A stretch of 64,000 nt of DNA from Narthecium ossifragum (lineage: Eukaryota > Streptophyta > Magnoliopsida > Dioscoreales > Nartheciaceae): positions 22,365,042-22,429,041 of the forward strand of contig OY986974.1 of NCBI GenBank assembly GCA_963920575.1, read 5' to 3'. Below, in pieces: positions 23,801 through 36,499 of the stretch. Under the pieces are notes generated by a model. It searched no databases and was not told where the DNA came from. It saw only the letters and a list, made by a program, of their open reading frames with translations. Position 1 is the first letter of the stretch, and the number at the start of each line of letters is the position of its first letter. The translations under genes were made by a program, and so were the position numbers.

Positions 23801-26800
23801 CCTTGCTCATCAAAAATGATAAAGCCTGACGACATTGCTGCTGAATTGAATGCTCCAAAAGCTTGTGGTCGTAGCAAATTACTTTGAATATAGGAGGATG
23901 CAAGCTCTGTCCCACCACAGCACTCGATAATAGGTTTATAAAAGGCTCGCGAAGAAAGCCACAAATTATCATCAATGTCTGAAGCCTCTCCAGTAGATCC
24001 AAATATTCTGCATAAAGATTGCATAACTTTGTCTTTTGCAATATGGCTTCCAAGGGAAACTTCAATGTCAAAAGACAATGTCAATATACCTGATTTTCGT
24101 CCAGTCAAGTCCTTCCATACATTTAGTGCTCTTCCAAGCTTTTACTAGGCTTGGTACTGTGCCTAACATCGTCACAGCTGCATCCTGGGAAACATTTCAG
24201 TTAAATACTAACTCATCAGATACAATTACTACCATGATACAGAATATGAGGAGACAAAGTATTGTAATCACCTGAATAAATTTACCAAAACCATGTCCAA
24301 GAGGGGATCCATGATATAAAGCTAGAGTGGCACCATTTAGAAAGCATGAATATAGCATAATTGGTCCCAGCACCCACCCTAGATTTGTAGGCCAGCAGCA
24401 GATATCTCCAGCCTGGCAGTCAATATGGGCCCATGAATCAGCTGCACATCTTATTGGAGAAAGTTGTGTCCATGGAACTGCTTTTGGATCTCCTGTAGGA
24501 AGTTAGATACAGAATTGGCGACTTTAATGGAAAAGACTAAACTAATGTGCCTGAAAAGCAGCGAAATTTTGTCTACCAGTGGTCCCAGACGAAAAAAGTA
24601 TGTTGGTCAGAGTCTCCATTGGCTGGTAAACTACAGAATAGCCAAATGGCCTGCCAGTAAAGAAGCTCATAGTGAATGTTTAAAATAAGGCTTGTAAAAG
24701 AACATGCGAGAATAAGATTAGGAATGAGGACGAAATGAAGTCAGACATCGTCTTAACCTAAACCTTACTTAAGAAGGCCAAGAAAAACACTTTGGTGTTG
24801 CTCTCTGTACAGACACGTACACTTATTAAAGGGTTATTATGTTCTATATACTCCGAAAGCAGATTAGAAATATGCTATATAAATCTATAGAGACCAAATA
24901 ACGTTACTTTACTCACTACTAAAGGTAAGATTTCTTATTCATTAATATATGAGCTAACGATGGTTCCTTTACAGGTCATGCAACCTAATATCATGAAAGA
25001 AGAATCAGATTAATACCTTGCAAGATGGCCAATACGAGACAAAAATTCATTCCACGTCATATCTTGATTTCTTAGTTGAATCCCCACTTCATTTCCATGG
25101 GCAGGAACCACAATCGCTGTGCACGTGCTTGCCTCTATAACTCGACTATAAAAACAGGTGATGGAACTTGTCAAAACTTGGATGATAGGTGATCCAGTGC
25201 TATATTGATCAATTGCTTATGCATTGTTAATGGTTGGTGAAAGACATGGCAAGTAAACCTGCTTAGCTATTTATCTACCAGACATTATCATAATACTTTA
25301 GGACAATTGGAAAACAAAAATAACACTAGTAAAAGAATATATATGCAATCAATTTAATAAATTCAAGACAAGATGTTCTAGATGAACAACCAGGGAGAAA
25401 AACACCTTTTACCCAGTTAATCTAGTTGTAGGCCATACAAAATGAATTTTACACAATGCAGAGACAGATCATAAATGGCGATTTATGATTAATACCTGTA
25501 AAGAGGAAATTTTCGACCTCCTCGTATGATAAAATCCTGAAGAGCAAAGAAAGTCAATTCATATTTGGAACTTTATAGCTGGAAAAAAAGGGGTATTAGG
25601 CCATAACCCCAAATCTAACCCCTTCGTTGTCCACAACCCATGCATCTTGTTAAATAATAAGCCCGCTAATCCACTGTAGTGGGGTTTTCACTTTAAAAAC
25701 ATGATTGATGGGGTTTTTAGCAATAAGAGGGACTAAATTGGTGTTATCACCAATTAACTAGAAAAAAAAACACACCAAAATGACTATACTCTAAGTATAT
25801 AATAATATGAGTATACGCAATACTGCATTTTCACATATACGTTGATTGTATATAGCGTCCAACAGTATCAGCAAGCATAGATATTGACTGACAAAAATCT
25901 TCCATATTAGACATAGTATTCTCATATTTCTTCAGAAGATTTCATATCAGCATCTTATATGGTAAATAGCCATATAATATATAAGCATCATCTAAGAAAT
26001 CTACCCGCTCACATATACTAATATGCCAAAAATGTTCCACACCTTTTTTCCTCCTACAATAGCTAAGAGCTCCCTTGAGTGAAAAAATGAAAGCATTGAA
26101 AGGAGAAATGCATTCTATGCTCAAGGAAAATCCTTGATAAATATATACAATGACAGCAACAAGAGAACAAAAATGTCCAGGATCAAACTAAACATCCATG
26201 AAGCCCTTTTCCTCCCTAAAACTTAATAACATCTAAATTAACGTATTACTGCAAATTCAAGACCTATGCTCTGAAGTCACAGGATAGTAACAAACTTCTG
26301 ACAAGGCAAGGTGATTTTGTTTTGTTGATAAACAGCAGCACAGATTGCCTTCTAGTCTTCTAGATCCATGAAACCGACAATTCTTTTCCTTTAAGTAGAT
26401 ATTACATATGCTAAGTAATTCCTTTATGTTTATGCCTATATGGACAATGTACTCTTTAGTCTTTATGAAAGAGTATAAGAATCATTGCAGGCCACTTAAT
26501 ATTATTCTAGTGCGGGAGAAATTAGACACTCTAATGCTTGCTCCAGAATGTGTCAAAGCTCTGAAAAGATTGGGTAACTTGTTTTTATTGGTGTAACATG
26601 TTGAGCCTGTCATATAAAACTAGTTTTTCTCAAAAACTGATGGCTTGACCTAGAACCTTAGTTGTTGCAATATCTGATGTAACCAAAGTTAGGCCCAGAT
26701 GGTCAATAACATGCAAGTCCAAGCATGAAGAAAGTACAGAAAGGACACTACTACAGAACTAACTTAAACTTCAACAATAATTTTGGAGCCGAAGTGAAAG

Positions 26801-29800
26801 TCGGGTCCTTAAATCGAGCATATAACAGAATAAAACCAACGGAAATAACAGATCCATTCTTAAACAGATTTTAAAACCATCCGGCTGACGCTGGATAACT
26901 TCAGTGTCACTTGAAAGGCCATAAGATTGTGTCGAAGCTAGTAAATGCAAGTACTTAAGAGTTTAATTTGGCCGTGTGTGTCGCCAAGCACAATTGGTAT
27001 TGAATGTGCTAGACAAAGCGTTATAATAAGATAGACTCGTACAGCCAGTGAATAAGATAATACTAATCAGCAACACTCACTTAGTTTAAATTCCATACAC
27101 CAAAAGTGCTTAACAGCTTAATGTGCAAGAAATTGTAATATATTACTTTTCATTTAACATAAATTACAAAAACAATTGAATAATTGATAGCATTCTCATG
27201 TTGAAAAAATAGTCACTCTTGGTAGAATTGTTTGTGCACACAAATTACCTGAGTAAATATTCCCTTAGCTTTAGATATTCTCATACGCGTTGCTATTTCT
27301 TTTCCTGCAAAGCTGTCGGCTATTGATACAACAACACAACCAGCAAGAATAATTGCTAGATATATGACTACTGCAGTGCAAGTCATTGGCATGTCCATAG
27401 CAATAATATCTCCCTTCATAAACATGGTATCAAGTGCATTTGCGACCATCCTGCAAGTGTGAAAGGAAAAAGCATCATTCGGCATCAGATAAAGCAAATA
27501 AGACCCGAATGGAAACTAATACAGCACAACTTCCTCAGATGCAATTCTATGCTCTTTATTGTTTTGGCGATAGGCGACAAGGGTTTAATCTAGGCAAAAA
27601 ATATGGGAGCAAAGCAAGGATACCTACATCACTTGGTCCCGAAGTTCCCTAAGTGACATAAGATTAACCGGAGAATCATCAGACCCTTCATCCCTCCAAA
27701 CAATAGCTATGCTCTCATCTGTCTTCTTGAGAACATCCACGGGTAAAAGACAGCATTCCGCAATATTCAAAATCGAACCAGGGAACCAAGTTCCTCCTTC
27801 CTTTGACTTGTCTGATGTATCTAAAATCGTTGTTGGGCCATGATGGAAAATAACTGAAAGCTCCTTGACAACCAAGGACCAGTAAACCTGAAAGTTGTCA
27901 ATAACTCTTAATTTCGAGTATGACTTGCAAAGAGAAAATTTACTCTGTGTCCAGTTAAGTCAGAAAGCAGTGGTTCGAAAGGAAGTTACCTCTGGATGTT
28001 GTACTGAGAACTTCTGGAACAGAGAAAAGCTTGTTATTGGATCATGATATGCTGATCCCAAAAGATTAGGACCATGAATATCCATGAATCGCCCAAGATT
28101 TGTCTGTCTACACTGTGCCCTGACATAGTATCGATCTAGTTTAGAAATTCAAATAAATAATAAAAAAATATCACCAACTGTTTCAAATAAAGAATAGAAA
28201 ATTCAAAATTATGCTAGTCATCAGTTTAGAAAAGGGGAAACAAGGACCAAAAAAGGGGATAATGATTGTATCTATGTAACATGGTATTGGATGTTCAGTT
28301 ATTATCATACGAGCTAGAGAAAGTAATACTCTGGAATGGTCTCTACCATCATCAATAGCTAATTTGCAAATAACTATATAGGCCAGTGCTGCCAGTCATA
28401 CTTCCACACATTTTCCAAAGCAACAGCTGAAGCTAAGAAACATAATTCACATCTGCTGCAAAATGGCCATCGGCCTCCACTTTGTTAGAGCTTACGCAAT
28501 AGTGCAAGAACTAAATTTAGAAAATCCATACCTTAGAAGAGAAACACAAATTTCATATAAGGATTAAACGACTACCTAAATAAGGATCCTTGCATTCTTT
28601 GAGGGGGCGTTTGGCTGGGCTTGAATGGGCGGAATCCGCACGAATCCGATGAATCAGTTGAATTGGCGGATTCCACATATGCTCATTCGAGCGTTTGGCT
28701 TGCCAGCGCATTCCATAATTTCGGAATCCGCCTCACTGTGGATTCCGAAATTATGGAATCGCGGCGTCCGCTCGAATCGAGCGGACGCCATTCCATCCGG
28801 ATTCCGGGGCGGATTCCGGGCGGAACCGAGCCAAACGGGCCCTGCACCGACAGTATCGGGATCAGGGGGGAGCCATGCAGCGCCGGGTGATACCTTATGG
28901 TATTGTCCGGTACAATCCGATATGTACCGGCTCATACATATCGTTTTGTTTTATATTTTTTTGAATGCATGGACAGCACATGGGATCTTATATGATTAGA
29001 TTAAGATGAAAGATAAAGATTCAAATAAAGATTGAGATTGAGATTGAGATGAAGATAGAGATAGAGATGGAGACGGAGATGGATACGGAGCCGGAGACGG
29101 AGATATAGATATAGACGGAGACGGAGACGGAGACGGAGACGGAGACGGAGACGGAGATCGAGATCGAGATAGAGATGGAGATGGAGATTTAGATTGAGAA
29201 AAAGATTGAGATTGAGATATAGGTTGAGATTGAGATAGACAATGAGATTGTGATAAAGACTGAAATTGAGATTTAGATTTAAATATACTTAAAAAAGATC
29301 GGCATGGGGCCGTACCAGTCTGGCACGCCCCATGCCGGCAGGTTGCCGGCACCGCACGTGCCCCCGGGACGCCAATCCTTGGTTCAAACCATTGCAAATT
29401 GAGTCACAAGTTTTCCTTGCACCTGGACATCCTCGGCCATAACATTTTAAACCTGTTTTGTTATCCCAAACGTTCCAAGATTAATATTTCATATTGATGA
29501 TAACAACCTTTATGATGTCAAAAGAAATTTTGTTACGTCTTGATACCTAAAGTACTTTCTTCATGGCAACGTTACATGGTATTATGTTTTCATGATGTTT
29601 ACTTGATCACTTGTGGAGTAAGTTTTAATATCTTGAAAGTGAATTTTGAATGAGTTATTGCTTCAACTTGCCAATGACTAACAAAATCTGCTAGAGTTAG
29701 TCTTTATATTTTGCTCAAAACTTTTGATCCAGAAATCAGATGCAGATGATACTTGTATTTTTAGAAAGAAAATTCAAAGAGCTACAACTTACATTTTATA

Positions 29801-32800
29801 ATGATATCAAGAATCAAATTGTAGATGGGCCAAAATTGAGCTTGAAGTTAGCGGAGAGAAGCTGATCTGAAGTTCTGGATGCAATCACAGCATTTTGGCG
29901 ATAACTTTTAAACCATATATCAGAATGAGATGATTTTTGAAGCATCAAAAGGTAGACTAAAAGAACTACAACTTTTGTCTATGAGTAATTTAAGATTCAC
30001 ATTGTAGATAGGTCAAATATATGTTTTTTTTTTGCTTAGTTAAGCCCAAGGGCTGGGTACAAGAATAGGCTATCAGCTGCTAAGAGGTAGCAGCCGAGCC
30101 CTGGACGCAACCTGGTGAGCAGATGAGTTCTGCTTCCTAGGTATATGAACAAAATAAGACTGCATCAACTGAGAAGAGGTCCACCAAATAGACTTGAGGA
30201 TCCCTTCCATCTCCTTGGGCCAAACCATACTACAAACCATACCACCGATGATGAAACGAATCACCAACAATGAGTCAGACTCGATCACCAATTGAGTCAT
30301 CCCACACTTGTGAGCTTCACGAATACCTCCCTCGACCGCCCGAGCCACCGACGACACTCGGCAGCGGGAACTCCAAGTCTAGGTGGGTCAAATATATGCT
30401 GGAAGATAGAAGACTGAAACAGATCTGAACGAAACTCGAATACATTAAGCATAAGTGATGCAAAAGTCACTTTATAATAGTTAAAAAGTGCTCTCTGACG
30501 GGCAAAAAAGCATCCTAGCAGTCATAAAGCTTCTCTTGAGTACAAAAAAAAAGGCTCTTTACTCATCCAAACACAAGGAAACAAGGGAAATCAAGTGGGA
30601 AAGGAGGAGAAGAAGAAAGATCCAAGTTTCAAGCCCTCAAGTTCTCTCCATATTGAGCTAAAGTTGTAAATCTAACTCTTTGAGAGAGTTTTAAGAGTGA
30701 CAAGTTAATTTCAAATCACTTGTAAAGAGGGTGGGTGTGCGCTTGTTGAGAGATAGTGAAAATCTCTTAGTATAGTAAAGGTTGGCTAGCACCTTTGGAA
30801 AGCTAGTGGATGTAAAGCTATTGGAGAATAGTGGAAGATCCAAAGTGAAGCTTGGGGAGTGGATGTAGGCTTCGTTGGAGGAAGCCGATGTTAGGATCTC
30901 TAGCAGATAACAAGAACAAAAATAAAGGAGACAACGAATTTAATGTGGAAAACCTCTCAAAAAATCACTAAGAGGAAAAACCACGGGATGAAGGGCTTCA
31001 CCATGTGAAGAGATTTACAGAGGACTCTCTCTCTCTCTCTAACTCTCACACCAATTCCTCTCTTCCCTCGTACATTCTCTATCTATTATGAGAACACAGA
31101 AGTCTCTCATATCCTTCTCTGTCCTCCCCTAGATCTATCTCTGGCTATCTCAAAGACTTGCCTCTACTGAAACCCTAGATTACAGCCCCTTTATAAGCGC
31201 AAACCCTAATAGGGATGTACATAAGACCAAAAATATGATTAGGCTCAAAATCAGCCCAAAATCACCCAAAAAAATTGGCTCAGATCGGACTCAAGCTCCA
31301 TAGCATGCCTGGATCACCATTGGATTTGCTTCATCGGATCAAGTCTGAATGCCCACTTGATCCACTGATCAATCGATTGATGGATACGCTCAATCGGATT
31401 TGAGGATCATGCCACAATCCAGCGGCCAGCGAGTAAACTCGCTTCCACTCTTGCTCCAACGGTCAGCAATCAAAGTCGCTGTTAACTCCCTGATCGATCG
31501 ATCGTTTGATTCAATCGATCAAACTCCAACACTCGCCGCCTCGAGCGATTGATCAGTCTTTTTTTTTATCGATCGCTTGATCGAGGTCTTGCATCCACCG
31601 TTCTTGCAATCTCCACTTCACAGCAACCATCTTCTTCCTCTTGTCTGATATCTCTGAAGCCATCCATCTTCTTTTCATCTCATAAGGAGGGAACCCAATA
31701 GCTGAGCCACTATAAATCCAGCGTCAATCTCTCTGTCTTTTTATTTCTTATGTTGATTGCTTGAAATCTTCTCCTATCGGCTATTAGCATTGATATATTG
31801 CATTGGATGCTTACCTTCTTTTGAGTTTGCATTTTGCTTTTTAGTTGGATTTTAAGTCTTGGCTTGGAGGTTGTCATTTCCATTAGAACCCAATTCACCC
31901 GCCTCTTGGGTTTTCCTATCTGGGCCAACAACTGTTATCTATTCAAGGTCATATTGTACTCACCATGATCCTATTTATATCACTTCATACCCCAACCATA
32001 TGGCTGTAGCGTGTTAGGATACAAATGTGACAAAACTGACCTCCCATCAGCTTAAGCTTCTATGATAATTGGTGATCTAATATCGGATGAAAGCAAAGAT
32101 CGATACGTTGGCCCTTGACTCCATCAATCAACTCTATTATTTCAATATTCACATGTTGGAAGACGACTTAAGTTTTCGGGACAACTAGTGATGCGACTGC
32201 ATTCAACTATGCCATGAATCCTGCTTTTAGATGTCACCATCGTTAGAAACTTCTCATCATGGTGGAGTATCAAGTCTTAGCAAATACATGCTACACATTC
32301 CACTGAATCTAGTGTGACAAATGATACGAGCAAAAGTCGGCATGGGCTAAACACAAATTTTGGAACTACTAGCATAGTTCTACCTAGCTAGGGATTCAAA
32401 CCGATTGCAACAAGTCACACATGGAAATTGTTAGCATGTTACTGCAGAGTTTGCTTCTCATTTATTCACTCATAGAGGATCCATCTCCTAAACTTACTTG
32501 TATCTTCAAATACTTATTAATATCATCTTCTACGATGGCAGGCTGCATTTATAAGTCAACAGAAGCATCTTGATTTTGAACTACAAATATCGCACTATTT
32601 AGACAAGTAAATAATCCAATGAATTTGTTCTGGTGTATAAGGATAAAAATATATAAATTAAAGAAGGCCACTAATGTGATCACGTTCCAACAATAATTAG
32701 GCCAAGGGAGTTACATGTCGCCATGACGGGCCAAGCTCCAATTACTTCTTAAAGGCAACTAATGGAAGTTGCGATTCGGTTTTGACCAATGCAGACACTT

Positions 32801-34293
32801 TTTCAACAATAAGGGTATAAAACAAGAAAAATACAAGTAAACTATCTTCTTGTCATAATCTGAACCTAATAACTTCTAATCCATATTATGGATCTTTCTT
32901 CTCCATTTACTCCTATGCAGACAATTAAAAAACAAATCTCTAACAATCCATCAACCTTACCTCAATTGAAGTAATCTTTATGATAACCTCGATCACTATG
33001 CCTAACATCAAGACTTGTCTCCCTTCCCTCCAAATTGTGCTTTCATTATTAGCAAGAAAATTTAACTTCTTCTAAACTTGTTATTCTCCCTTTCGAGTCT
33101 TGTCATCAAGCTCGAATAGTACACTACAGTGAAAAGGACTCAGCTTCCCTAACTTTGCACAAATTATCAAAAATTCCTCCAGTGTGTATCTATTGAAAAT
33201 TTCCCTGGCTTGTATAATTTTCTATCTTCATATTCCTCAAAAGTATGTGAATAAAGTTACTCATGGTAGTCATTATTAAGAGATATTTCTTGCTCCTTGA
33301 ATCTGACTGAATGATTTTGTACATGAGGAATTGCTCCTCGAACTTGACTGGGTAATTCATGGTAGTTTTTCATGGTAGTCATTATTAGGACTTCGTTAAA
33401 AAAAGCCTAGACAAACATCCTGACATTATCAGACAGCCATAAATTGCATATTAGTATTACTCATTCCACTTGTTATACTTGCTAGAAAGCCAAACCATAA
33501 TACCAGTCCAGGTAGTAAGAAGGCTCACACTCTAACGTACTTGGCCATAAATTGAGAAAAGCTTCCCCATTTACATGGCTCTAATCTAAATAATCTGGAC
33601 ACGGTCTGGATAAGCATTTTTCATCTTTACACCTGAACTCCTACAGTATTATTTCCACAGATATAGAAGAACCAAAAGATGATTCAGCCAATCACACCAT
33701 ATCAACACTTATTCCAAGCATCATTGACATCTTGGTGTTGTAACATAGCCTGCTCTCGACCAGCGGCCAAATATTTCATTTACTCATTGGATTTCTCTTC
33801 AGGGCTCAAAGCTCATACCAGCCCAACAGACAGGAACAGATGATACCAATTATAATTATAGAGAAGGAGACTTCGATTGAATGGGACCTAAAGACATGCA
33901 GATGAGACAAAAGCGACCATCCAAAGCTATTGATTCAGCTATTTACATTCCAATAATGTCTAGTTCATATTTGAAATTGCTCGGTCCCACTGGAAGTAGA
34001 CAGAATATAGAGTCTTACGGAGAGGGGAACCAGTAAGGGGGCGGCCCACGAATGGCAGCGTCCCACTGGAAGTAGACGGAGTAGTAAACGAGCTGGTGGA
34101 GGGCGTGGGGGTACTCCGGCCTCAGCACCCCCGCCGCCATCAAGCCAAGCCACACCTCGTCGGCCTCGGCCCCCACCCGCCCGGCAGCGCGGCTGAGGTT
34201 AGCGTGGAATTCGCGGGCCTCCGCCGGCAGCAGCCCCGCCGCTTCCACGTCGCCGACTTCGATCTCCCACACGCTCCCCTTCGCTGCTGCCAT
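17817..34293 (-). CDS. AAE18: Acyl-activating enzyme 18-type (AMP-dependent acyl-CoA synthetase), peroxisomal; 14 exons, 730 aa
   Basis: Exons on minus, 5' to 3': 34293-34019, 28119-27990, 27887-27628, 27450-27249, 25536-25496, 25145-25017, 24650-24577, 24492-24272, 24184-24090, 24007-23791, 23694-23569, 18449-18351, 18256-18047, 17930-17817. All introns are GT-AG, all phases join, and the sum is 2193 nt, giving 730 codons and TAA. The protein has [13 protein letters not shown] near residues 70-82, the ATP/AMP loop [13 protein letters not shown] near 366-378, [21 protein letters not shown] near 505-515, [13 protein letters not shown] near 611-623, and NASNKLLRR with the expected catalytic Lys near 710. 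It ends in SKL, a type 1 peroxisomal signal. The family makes acyl-CoA from an acid, ATP and CoA; Arabidopsis AAE18 is known to activate 2,4-DB for beta-oxidation, and its natural substrate is unsettled. Introns 1 (5.9 kb) and 11 (5.1 kb) are transposon-filled. Identity is strong; 17 versus 18 subtype is less sure. Confidence 0.93.
19370..20440. mobile_element. Non-coding repeat in intron 11: CCGGTAC-rich block followed by CTCCACC-rich block
   Basis: From 19440 to 19770 the DNA is packed with short palindromes (ATCGGCCGAT, ACCGGCCGGT, GTACCGGTA). From 20090 to 20290 it is a loose array of CTCCACCGCTGCCATCTC-type units. No protein domain was seen. The two blocks together look like one non-autonomous element, but its ends are not defined. 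Confidence 0.5.
21160..21250. repeat. CGTACCG palindrome cluster in intron 11
   Basis: The run has GTACGGTACGCACCGTACGG and GGTACGTACCGTACCGG with overlapping self-complementary words. It has the same vocabulary as 19440-19770, 28880-28950 and 29305-29370. Confidence 0.7.
22640..23080 (+). mobile_element. Candidate LTR or TRIM-like segment in intron 11
   Basis: The segment holds a good TATA box (CTATAAATAGAG near 22790) and a short direct duplication (TTACCATCTCGAACCC twice at 22880-22920). The tail has GAGATCCGTAAATC. The arrangement of TATA, leader-like CT text and tail resembles the U3-R-U5 plan of a plant LTR. No paired LTR, PBS or target duplication was confirmed. Confidence 0.35.
28602..28845. 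mobile_element. MITE with nested palindromes, in intron 1 of the acyl-activating enzyme gene
   Basis: The left end reads GGGGGCGTTTGGCTGGGC. The right end, reversed, reads AGGGCCCGTTTGGCTCGG, giving terminal inverted repeats. Inside, CATTCCATAATTTCGGAATC pairs with GATTCCGAAATTATGGAATC about 10 bp away. A second near-perfect palindrome, GCGTCCGCTCGA with its complement around one central A, follows. There is no coding capacity. Confidence 0.75.
28985..29275. repeat. Hexanucleotide array (GAGATT / GAGACG / GAGATA)
   Basis: The plus strand is almost entirely GAGAxx hexamers. The outer parts use GAGATT and GAGATA, while the centre (about 29110-29155) is uniform GAGACG. The long Ser-rich frame on minus is a product of the array. 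Confidence 0.9.
30073..30357 (-). pseudogene. RNase H-like fragment of a non-LTR (LINE-type) element
   Basis: The frame reads [30 protein letters not shown], then [15 protein letters not shown]. The EA, ESDS and H-x-R-x-x-N-x-x-A-H-x-x-A spacing is that of the plant RNase H domain at the end of LINE reverse transcriptases. The N-terminal half and the reverse transcriptase are absent. It lies inside intron 1 of the acyl-activating enzyme gene. Confidence 0.65.
30889..31930 (+). mobile_element. Candidate solo LTR
   Basis: It begins TGTTAGGATCTCTAG and ends GGGCCAACA, that is TG...CA termini with a short inverted end (TGTTxG / CxAACA). It contains the LTR-like segment shared with 15600-15860. 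A matching 5-bp target duplication is not evident. The interior has GATCGATCGATC-rich text but no ORF of note. Length is about 1.04 kb. Confidence 0.45.
31931..33985. other. A/T-rich part of intron 1, nothing recognised
   Basis: No domain, exon or clear repeat was seen on either strand. It may include decayed retrotransposon DNA. Confidence 0.4.
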
Positions 34294-34299
34294 CGCCTC

Positions 34300-36079
34300 A
34301 AAATCGCTGCTGGGAGCCTGGTGACTTGGTGAGTGTTCCTGGAAGGCGTTGGGCTGGTTGGTTGGTTCACTCGTATTCTAGTACAGTTAAGTGGTGGTTG
34401 TCCTTGTTCTCTGGAACATGTAGGAGGGGTTGTGGTAGGTGAGGGTTTATCGTGCGGTGGGGGAGCATTGGCTTCGTTGGATCAACGGTTGACATGTGAT
34501 AATGACACAAACTGTACCGTTTTGGTTTCTCCAACCTTTCCGTGGTTGCCGTGGTATCCCATGGGTCGTATTGTGATATATTGGGAAAAAAAAAGAAAGA
34601 TAATTCAGCCGCCTCACATTATCTTAAAATGTCATGTGGTTGACCGAACAATGTTATATGATTCGTTGGACAGCCGCCAAACATGGAACATAACATAGAG
34701 ATGGATGGCAACCACCAAACATATATTAACCACCGAATGAACACCATAATTATTACATGTTAAGTTTTACTCAATCTATCCAAACATAGGTAACAAGTAG
34801 ATGTTACTTAATTTTTACTCTAGTAAAATTTACTTATAGATTTTTATCTTTTAAGATTTACACTCATACCAAATGCACCCATAGAGCTAAGAACAATCGC
34901 TCCCAATAAACGTTTCTATTTGAAACACAAATGATAAGGTTCTAATATGCATTCTATTAGAATAAAATAAATTAGAAATGACTATATCTACTGAATTTGT
35001 CATCGTAACAAAAATAAGGTCTATTAGACAGCTCAATTAGGCAAGCGAGGATTGATGGTATACCTCGACTAAAATCCTCATCAGATTGGAAAAGGAGCTT
35101 ATTTTATTGTTGTAAAAGAAAAAAAAGGAGACAATTAGAAACGATTGTTTAGACATCTTTTCTACATGTCCGTTGGGAAATCTGGCTGACAGCAATCAAT
35201 ACTCGACCAACTTCACCGACGTTGTTGATATCAATGATCAGGGACGTGACAAGATTCAAACTCCTTCAAACTCAGTTCCAACTGAGGGGTCAATCCGCCT
35301 GGAAAATCTTGACTGATCGAATCTAATGCAACTTTATTGGATAATTGGATAAGAAGGTAGAAAGCATGCTATTTATCTAATCTTATCTAAGAAAGCAGTA
35401 AAGAAAATGACAAGATAAGTATAGAAAACGAGTAAGTCTACTTCTGAAAGCGGATAAATCTAAATTAAAGGAAACTAAATCTAGCTAGAAAAGCAGGTAA
35501 ATCTACTTACGAAAACATGATAAATTTTGTTTAACATAACGTGAGTAAACCTAAGTTAGCATAAAGCCATTAAACCAAAATCAATGATTAGCATTGCATT
35601 CATTAAGTAAAACTTAGAGGATTACTAAGTGTACTGAACAGAAACATAATACATAAAAGGAAGTCGACGCGTGTAGCTAGATCGGGAGTGCGAGAGCCAT
35701 TTACATTATTATTTTACTAGCTTATATCTATTACAGATTCTAAATAACTACCTCAAACCGCTCCATAACCGTCTTGATAATGCTTTACTTTTTTTCCTTT
35801 AATTGTTGCACGATTCATCTTGGCGACTCATCGGTCTCCACGTGTCCTGATAATTTCTACATTCTCCACTTCTCTTTCCATCTCCTTGACGACGTCAGCA
35901 TGTAGAAGAAAGATAATACGCTATTGATTAGTCAAAGTTATTTATCGGTCAGCAACTTTAGTCAATCAATCATATGGTTGATCATATTACTTGATCAATC
36001 AACGCCATATATTTGACCGTAAGCATTACACGTGTTCGTTGGTCATTGGTTGATCTCTTCGGTCATTGTTTATAGTAAC
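34300..36079. other. Intergenic stretch upstream of the acyl-activating enzyme gene, merging into a copy C LTR
   Basis: No gene was seen. About 34600-34880 has MITE-like A/T text. About 35350-35560 has repeated TAAATCTA and GAAAGCAG phrases. From 36080 leftwards the minus strand reads as an LTR beginning TGTTACTATA; its far end was not found. Confidence 0.4.
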
Positions 36080-36080
36080 A

Positions 36081-36090
36081 TTTTACCCCC
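36081..36090 (-). other. Polypurine tract and LTR junction of copy C
   Basis: On minus the sequence is GCATGGGGGTAAAA followed at once by TGTTACTATA. It closely resembles the copy A junction (GCATGCGGGGCAAAA then TGTTAGCC), so both mark the 3' LTR start of the same element family. Confidence 0.65.
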
Positions 36091-36499
36091 ATGCGGTCAT
36101 TAAAAAATGACCTTTGATTTTGAAAGAGCCGCATCTAATGACGATTACACCCTTTTCCCACACTTTTCAACCCTAATAATCACTTTTATAAGGTCTTGTT
36201 CCGTCAACTGCCACTTAATTTCTTTCTTTATTTTTTCTTTCGTCTTGCCGCATTAAGCGCTTAGCGCTTCTGACACGATTTCTTAGGTGCCTCCCATTAC
36301 TTTTGTCTTTCTTTATTCTCCGGATCTCATTGATCCCCAAAACCCTTTCGCATTCTCCCACTTTGTCATCCTCTTTCTCATTTAGAGCCTTCTTCCCCAT
36401 CATCTTCTTCCTCGATGGGGTTCTTTCTTCTTTTGATTCTCTGTATTTCCGTCGACAACCATGGGATGTGGTCACGGAGAACAAACTCTCCAAGAGAAG

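Noticed and set aside
28996..29397. 133-codon Ser/Pro-rich minus frame
   Set aside because: Direct translation of the GAGAxx hexamer array.
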